From NCBI GenBank assembly GCA_902492235.1, contig CABUKS010000041.1:1-9495 (forward strand): a stretch of DNA of 9,495 nucleotides. The letters run 5' to 3'. Below the pieces are notes generated by a model, which was not told the DNA's origin, searched no databases, and saw nothing but the letters and a program-made list of their open reading frames with translations. Source of the stretch: an uncultured Collinsella sp. GTDB taxonomy: Bacteria > Actinomycetota > Coriobacteriia > Coriobacteriales > Coriobacteriaceae. Both the position numbers and the translations under genes were made by a program. Positions 5,383 to 9,495 of this stretch are shown in pieces (the first letter of the stretch is position 1; the number at the start of each line of letters is the position of its first letter).

Positions 5383-5427
5383 TAGTATGCTAAAGTACCC
5401 AGAAGACCGGCGGAGCTATGCTGGTCT
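5383..5427 (+). promoter_or_regulatory. Probable hisZG promoter -10 region and leader hairpin
   Basis: Between the deglycase terminator and hisZG, the AT-richer stretch TAGTATGCTAAAGT (5383-5396) holds two four-of-six matches to a -10 box (TAGTAT, TATGCT); no convincing -35 is seen. Just after it, AGACCGGC (5404-5411) pairs with GCTGGTCT (5420-5427) as an 8-bp stem with one G-U pair and an 8-base loop. The T-run after it is weak (TTTCGTTCT). It may be a leader structure at the 5' end of the his mRNA. I see no short histidine-rich leader peptide and no T-box consensus. The remaining bases of 5289-5466 show nothing else. Confidence 0.4.
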
Positions 5428-5466
5428 TTCGTTCTATATGAAGCGCAGCATGAGGAGGCTCACCAT

Positions 5467-7182
5467 ATGACGGCCACACCGTGGGGATTCCGGGACATAT
5501 TGCCCGAGGAAGCTCAGGCGCGCGAGGAGATCGCATGTACGGTGAAGGGCTGCTTTAGGGAGCATCATTACCTTCCGGTCGAGACGCCGCTGCTCGAGGA
5601 CAAGGGTTCGCTCGAGGAAGGCGGCCGCATTGCGGACACGCCGTTTAAGCTCTTTGATGACGACGGTCGCCTGCTGGTGGTCCGTCCCGACAACACGCTG
5701 CCGATCGTGCGCCTGGTTTCGACCCGCATGCGCGCGGCCGACCTGCCCCTGCGCCTTCGCTACGAGGCGCCGGTGGTTCGCGAGTGCCAGCGCAATGCCG
5801 GCGGCTCGCGTCAGTTTACGCAGTTGGGCTTTGAGCTCATCGGCGCGGGAGATACCGCGGGCGATGTTGAGATTGTCTCGCTCGTTGCCGAGGCCGTACG
5901 CGAGCTGGCACTTCCCGATGCGCGCATTATCGCAGGCAGCGTGCGTCCGTTTAAGGAATTGCTCGCGGTATGCGAGGATCGTGAGCTGGCTGCCGAGGCC
6001 CTGCGCTGCGTGCATGCCAACGACTTTGTGGGCCTCGATGCCCGCGTGGCTGCCAGCGCCGAGTCCGATGCCGTCAAGGCCGCCATTAGCGAGCTGCCGC
6101 GTCTGCACGGCGGTGCCGAGGTGCTCGACCGCGTGGATGCGCTGCTGGGGGCTGCCGGTATCGTCGCGCCGCTGACGCGCGAACTCCGTGCCCTGGTTGA
6201 TGGTCTGGCTCCAGAGGACGCCCAGGTGCTGTCATTCGACTTCTCCATCATGAACTCTTTTGATTACTACACGGGCCTGGTCTTTAAGGCCTATGCCGGC
6301 GGCTTGCCCGATCCGGTCGGTTCGGGCGGACGCTACGACTCCATCTTTACCGGTGCATTTGGCGACGGCATCGAGGTGCCGGCGGCGGGCTTCGCCTTTT
6401 CGCTCGAGCGTCTGGAGGCCGCGCGTACCTCGGCCGAGGACGCCGCTTCCGATGGCGATCACGCCGCGGGCCGTGGCGCCGAGGGGCCGCTGCGTATCGC
6501 CGTGCCCAAGGGTTCGCTCAAGGCCGATACCCTCGACGTGCTTGAGACCGCGGGCCTGGACGTCTCCGAGCTGCGTGACCCCGGCCGTCACCTGATCGTG
6601 CGCGGCCGCGACACGCGTGCCGGCGAGGGCGCGGTCGGCGATATCGAGTTTGTCATCGTGCGTCCCAGCGATGCGCCTGCCTTTGTGGGTTGCGGCGGTG
6701 CCGATTGCGGCATCTGCGGCTGGGACTCGCTCATCGAGGCAGACCTCAACCTGCTGCAGCTGGTCGACCTGGGCTATGGCCTGTGCACCTTTATCGAGGC
6801 GGAGCCCGCACGGCGCGCCGGTCAGGCCGAGCGCAACTATGCTCGCCGCGGGTCGCTTCGCGTGGCCACCAAGTATCCGCGCATCGCGAGTGCCTGGTAT
6901 GCCGAGCGAGGCGTGAACGCCGATATCGTATCACTGCACGGTAACATCGAGCTGGGCCCCATTGTCGGCATGGCCGATCGCATCGTGGACATCACCGCCA
7001 CGGGTGCCACGCTGCGCGACAACGACTTGGTCATCACTGGTCGCATCATGGACTGTACGGCCCGCTTCTTTGTCAATCCGGGTGCCGCGCGTCTGGATCC
7101 GCGCGTACGCAATCTGGCAGATCGCCTGGCCGCGGCCGTTAAGGACAAGCATTTTGAGCCCGTCGCGGGCTCGGCACAATAG
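5467..7182 (+). CDS. hisG: HisZ-HisG fusion: ATP phosphoribosyltransferase, regulatory plus catalytic domains
   Basis: This 571-residue protein joins both subunits of the short-form ATP phosphoribosyltransferase, which makes phosphoribosyl-ATP from ATP and PRPP, the first histidine step. Residues 1 to about 320 are HisZ, a histidyl-tRNA-synthetase-like regulatory domain without the tRNA part: TPWGFRDILP at the start, motif 2 around YEAPVVRECQRNAGGSRQF (99-117), and motif 3 around GGRYDSIF to GFAFSLERL (287-316). A polar, Ala/Gly/Asp-rich linker spans about 321-340. HisG follows: RIAVPKGSL (343-351), GADCGICGWDSLIE (411-424) and the full HisG signature E495-x5-G501 to G513-x-T-L-x2-N519. No long-form C-terminal regulatory domain is present, as expected for a HisZ-dependent enzyme. 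ATG 5467 has an AGGAGG site. It is the first visible gene of a hisZG-hisD-hisC operon. HisZ and HisG are usually separate proteins, so the fusion is notable. Confidence 0.93.
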   Translation: MTATPWGFRDILPEEAQAREEIACTVKGCFREHHYLPVETPLLEDKGSLEEGGRIADTPFKLFDDDGRLLVVRPDNTLPIVRLVSTRMRAADLPLRLRYEAPVVRECQRNAGGSRQFTQLGFELIGAGDTAGDVEIVSLVAEAVRELALPDARIIAGSVRPFKELLAVCEDRELAAEALRCVHANDFVGLDARVAASAESDAVKAAISELPRLHGGAEVLDRVDALLGAAGIVAPLTRELRALVDGLAPEDAQVLSFDFSIMNSFDYYTGLVFKAYAGGLPDPVGSGGRYDSIFTGAFGDGIEVPAAGFAFSLERLEAARTSAEDAASDGDHAAGRGAEGPLRIAVPKGSLKADTLDVLETAGLDVSELRDPGRHLIVRGRDTRAGEGAVGDIEFVIVRPSDAPAFVGCGGADCGICGWDSLIEADLNLLQLVDLGYGLCTFIEAEPARRAGQAERNYARRGSLRVATKYPRIASAWYAERGVNADIVSLHGNIELGPIVGMADRIVDITATGATLRDNDLVITGRIMDCTARFFVNPGAARLDPRVRNLADRLAAAVKDKHFEPVAGSAQ

Positions 7183-7194
7183 CGCGAGCGTGCA

Positions 7195-7254
7195 CGGGCG
7201 CCCCAACGTACGGGCTGCGGGCCGATTGGCGCCGCCGCCCGGACTCTCGTTTTT
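7195..7254 (+). other. GC-rich stem-loop with downstream T-run between hisZG and hisD
   Basis: CGGGCG (7195-7200) pairs with CGCCCG (7236-7241), with CCAA/TTGG as an inner continuation across an internal loop; five T at 7250-7254 follow after eight bases. It resembles a weak or partial terminator inside the operon and could tune hisZG against hisD. The 105-base gap contains no other signal except the hisD ribosome binding site AGGGGA. Confidence 0.35.
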
Positions 7255-7287
7255 CGAACACAACCTCGACCGATAGGGGATACCGAT

Positions 7288-8724
7288 ATGAAGACCATCA
7301 AGCTTGCTCCCGGTGAGCGCCTCGTTACCAACCAGCTCAACCGCAAGGGCGTGCTGCCGCAAAACATCGTCGACGCCGCCCGCGATATCGTGGCCAACGT
7401 GCGTGCCAACGGCGATGCCGCGGTGCGCGATTACTGTCAGCGTTTTGACGGTGTCGAGCTGCAGAGCTTCCGCTTGCCGCAAGAGCAGATCGATGCCGCG
7501 CTCGAAGGTCTTGATCCGGCCTTTGTCGCCGCACTCGAGAAGGCCGCGCGTCAGATTCGCGAGTTCCACCAACGCGAGGTCGAGCAGAGCTGGTTTACCA
7601 CGCGTGCGGACGGCACGATGCTCGGCGTTAAGGTGACCCCGCTCGCGGCGGCCGGCATCTACGTGCCGGGCGGTCGCGCTCAGTATCCCTCCACCGTGCT
7701 CATGAACGCCATTCCCGCCAAGGTTGCCGGCGTCAAGCGCGTGGTTATGGTGACCCCGCCGCAAAAAGACGGCCTGATCAGCCCCTACACGCTCGCCGCG
7801 GCAAAGCTCGGCGGCGTGGACGAAATCTATATGGTGGGCGGCGCCCAGGCCGTGGCCGCGCTGGCATACGGTACCGAGACCATTCCGCGTGTCGATAAAA
7901 TCACCGGTCCGGGCAACGCCTTTGTCGCCGCGGCCAAGCAGATTGTCTCGGGCGACGTGGGAATCGACATGGTCGCTGGCCCCTCCGAGGTCTGCGTACT
8001 GGCCGATGCCACGGCCAAGCCCATGGTGGTCGCGGCAGACCTGATGGCCCAGGCCGAGCACGATCCGCTGGCAGCCTGCTATCTGGTGACTTGCGACGAG
8101 CAGTTTGCGCGCGAGGTCGAGGCTGGTATCGACATTCTGGTGGCGCAGTCGCCGCGTGCCGAGATCACGCGCGCCTCGCTCGACAACGAAGGCACCATCG
8201 TGGTGGCCGCCGATATGGCTGCCGCCGTCGAGGCCGTGAACACCGTGGCGCCCGAGCACCTGGAGCTGCACTGCAAGGATGCGATGGGCCTGCTTGGCGG
8301 CATTCGCAACGCCGGCGCCATCTTTGTGGGCGCTTGGAGCTCCGAGCCGCTTGGCGATTATGTTGCCGGCCCCAACCACACGCTGCCGACCGGCGGCACG
8401 GCCATGTTCTCCAACCCGCTTTCGGTCGAAGAGTTCGTTAAGCGCTCGAGTGTCATTTGCTATACACCCGAGGGCCTGCTCTCCGACGCTCCCGCCACAC
8501 AGCGTTTAGCCGAGGCCGAGGGTCTGTGGGCACACGCGCTTTCCGCCGCTCTGCGTCGCCGCGTGCTGGAACAAGGCGAGGATGCCGTGAGCGTCGAGTC
8601 GCTGGCCGCGGCCGACCTGACCAAGGTTGCCTGGCCGGGCGACGCCGTGGCGACGGTCGCCGAGGGTGTGGACCTGGCGGCTGCAGGCTCGGATGGCGCT
8701 GGCGCGACCGGCGAGGAGGCCTAA
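7288..8724 (+). CDS. hisD: Histidinol dehydrogenase HisD
   Basis: HisD catalyses the last two steps of histidine synthesis, oxidising L-histidinol to L-histidine with two NAD+, using zinc. Visible residues match the E. coli enzyme with a constant offset: zinc ligands Q255 and H258 (AQAEHDP), D357 (LGDYVAGPNH) and H416 (EGLWAHAL), and catalytic E323-H324 in APEHLEL. The nucleotide-binding and family stretches GIYVPGGRAQYPSTV (123-137), KITGPGN (204-210) and VAGPSEVCVLAD (229-240) are all present. ATG 7288 follows AGGGGA by eight bases. At 478 residues it is about 45 longer than E. coli HisD; the excess is a C-terminal Ala/Gly/Glu/Asp-rich tail after about residue 430, with no recognisable domain. 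The stop is one base from the hisC start, so the two are tightly coupled. Confidence 0.97.
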   Translation: MKTIKLAPGERLVTNQLNRKGVLPQNIVDAARDIVANVRANGDAAVRDYCQRFDGVELQSFRLPQEQIDAALEGLDPAFVAALEKAARQIREFHQREVEQSWFTTRADGTMLGVKVTPLAAAGIYVPGGRAQYPSTVLMNAIPAKVAGVKRVVMVTPPQKDGLISPYTLAAAKLGGVDEIYMVGGAQAVAALAYGTETIPRVDKITGPGNAFVAAAKQIVSGDVGIDMVAGPSEVCVLADATAKPMVVAADLMAQAEHDPLAACYLVTCDEQFAREVEAGIDILVAQSPRAEITRASLDNEGTIVVAADMAAAVEAVNTVAPEHLELHCKDAMGLLGGIRNAGAIFVGAWSSEPLGDYVAGPNHTLPTGGTAMFSNPLSVEEFVKRSSVICYTPEGLLSDAPATQRLAEAEGLWAHALSAALRRRVLEQGEDAVSVESLAAADLTKVAWPGDAVATVAEGVDLAAAGSDGAGATGEEA

Positions 8725-8725
8725 C

Positions 8726-9495
8726 ATGGCCGAACTCACGCCGCGCATGAAGGAACTCGTCCAGCCCTACCTGGCCGGCATCGAGCCCTATGATCCCAAC
8801 TTTACGCCCACGCGCATCAACCTTTCGGCCAACGAGAACACCTATCCCGTGCCGGCCGGTGTGCGCGAGGCGATCGATGCGGCGCTCGCCGCTACGCCGC
8901 TCAACCGCTATCCCGATCCCATGTCTAACGACCTGCGCGACGAGCTGGCCGCTTGGCATGGCGTGACGCGCGAGAACATCTGCGTGGGCAACGGCGGCGA
9001 CGAGCTGCTCTATAACTACCTGCTGGCGTTTGGCGGCGCGGGACGGACCCTGCTCAACTGCCCGCCGTGCTTTAGCGAGTATGCGTTCTTTGCATCGCTC
9101 TGTCAGACCGAGGTGCGCGACGTGTGGCGCGACCCGGCGACCCTTGAGCTCGACCAGGCAGCGGTGCTTGCGGCGGCTCCCGAGTGCGATCTGGCGATCG
9201 TGACCTCGCCCAATAACCCCACGGGCGACGTGGCGCCGCTCGACTTTGTCGCGGCCCTGTGCGATGCATGCCCCGGCATGGTCATGGTCGACGAGGCCTA
9301 CGTTGAGTTTGCGGACGATTCGTTTGGCGCGGCTACCACGGCGCAGGGGCTTATCGCCGAGCATCCCAACCTGGTGATTCTGCATACGCTGTCCAAGGCG
9401 TTTGGCGCCGCCGGCACGCGTTTGGGTTACGTGATCGCGCCGCCCGAGGTCATCGACGTGTTCGCGGCGATTCGCCAGATCTATTCGGTCAACGT
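8726..9495 (+). CDS. hisC: Histidinol-phosphate aminotransferase HisC (5' part, runs off the window)
   Basis: HisC transfers an amino group from glutamate to imidazole-acetol phosphate, giving histidinol phosphate, in a PLP-dependent class I/II aminotransferase fold. The first 256 residues are present and open to the window edge. Visible hallmarks are LSANENTYPVP (33-43), NRYPDP (60-65), GNGGDELL (88-95), SPNNPTG (161-167), VDEAYVEF (188-195) and the PLP-binding lysine K224 in HTLSKAFGAAGTRLGY (220-235). ATG 8726 comes one base after the hisD stop, and its GAGGAGG site lies inside the end of hisD. About 100 C-terminal residues of a typical 350-360-residue HisC are missing only because the window ends. 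Confidence 0.96.
   Translation, partial: MAELTPRMKELVQPYLAGIEPYDPNFTPTRINLSANENTYPVPAGVREAIDAALAATPLNRYPDPMSNDLRDELAAWHGVTRENICVGNGGDELLYNYLLAFGGAGRTLLNCPPCFSEYAFFASLCQTEVRDVWRDPATLELDQAAVLAAAPECDLAIVTSPNNPTGDVAPLDFVAALCDACPGMVMVDEAYVEFADDSFGAATTAQGLIAEHPNLVILHTLSKAFGAAGTRLGYVIAPPEVIDVFAAIRQIYSVN

Noticed and set aside
6931..8379. 482-residue minus-strand ORF opposite hisG-hisD
   Set aside because: Antisense shadow of two well-supported genes; it crosses their gap and has no family resemblance.
8453..9385. 310-residue minus-strand ORF opposite hisD-hisC
   Set aside because: Antisense shadow; the plus strand carries unmistakable HisC motifs over the same bases.

Overview
The window looks like chromosomal DNA from a high-GC gut actinobacterium of the class Coriobacteriia, most likely Collinsella or a close relative. 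This is inferred from the GC-rich, C/G-ending codon use, the strong GGAGG-type ribosome binding sites, the HisZ-HisG fusion, and a sugar-amine PTS module of a kind known from Collinsella. All genes read on the + strand; I found no RNA gene, mobile element or CRISPR array.

The left 5.2 kb is a catabolic module. It runs: the 3' end of a SIS-domain deglycase (1-55); mannose-family PTS EIIA (77-496) and EIIB (554-1036); a terminator-like hairpin; a promoter with repeated operator-like motifs; EIIC (1331-2104) and EIID (2094-2918), which overlap; a rho-independent terminator; a FrlC-like TIM-barrel epimerase (3030-3875); a second promoter with the same repeated motif; a complete FrlB-like SIS deglycase (4143-5204); and a terminator. 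The most economical reading is uptake and phosphorylation of an Amadori compound (fructoselysine, glucoselysine or a similar glycated amine) by the PTS. The sugar 6-phosphate would then be cleaved to glucose-6-phosphate plus the free amine, with the epimerase feeding in a stereoisomer. The last 55 bases of the complete deglycase are identical to the first 55 bases of the window, so the deglycase is present twice, flanking the PTS and epimerase genes. It also has almost exclusively G/C-ending codons, unlike its neighbours.

The right 4.2 kb is the start of a histidine biosynthesis operon: a single ORF fusing HisZ to short-form HisG (5467-7182), hisD (7288-8724), and hisC (8726 to the window edge), in a head-to-tail row behind the deglycase terminator. 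A leader hairpin lies between that terminator and hisZG.

The points most worth following up are the shared double-motif promoter that ties the catabolic units into one regulon, the duplicated and compositionally odd deglycase, the pairing of a FrlC-type epimerase with a phosphorylating transporter, and the HisZ-HisG fusion.
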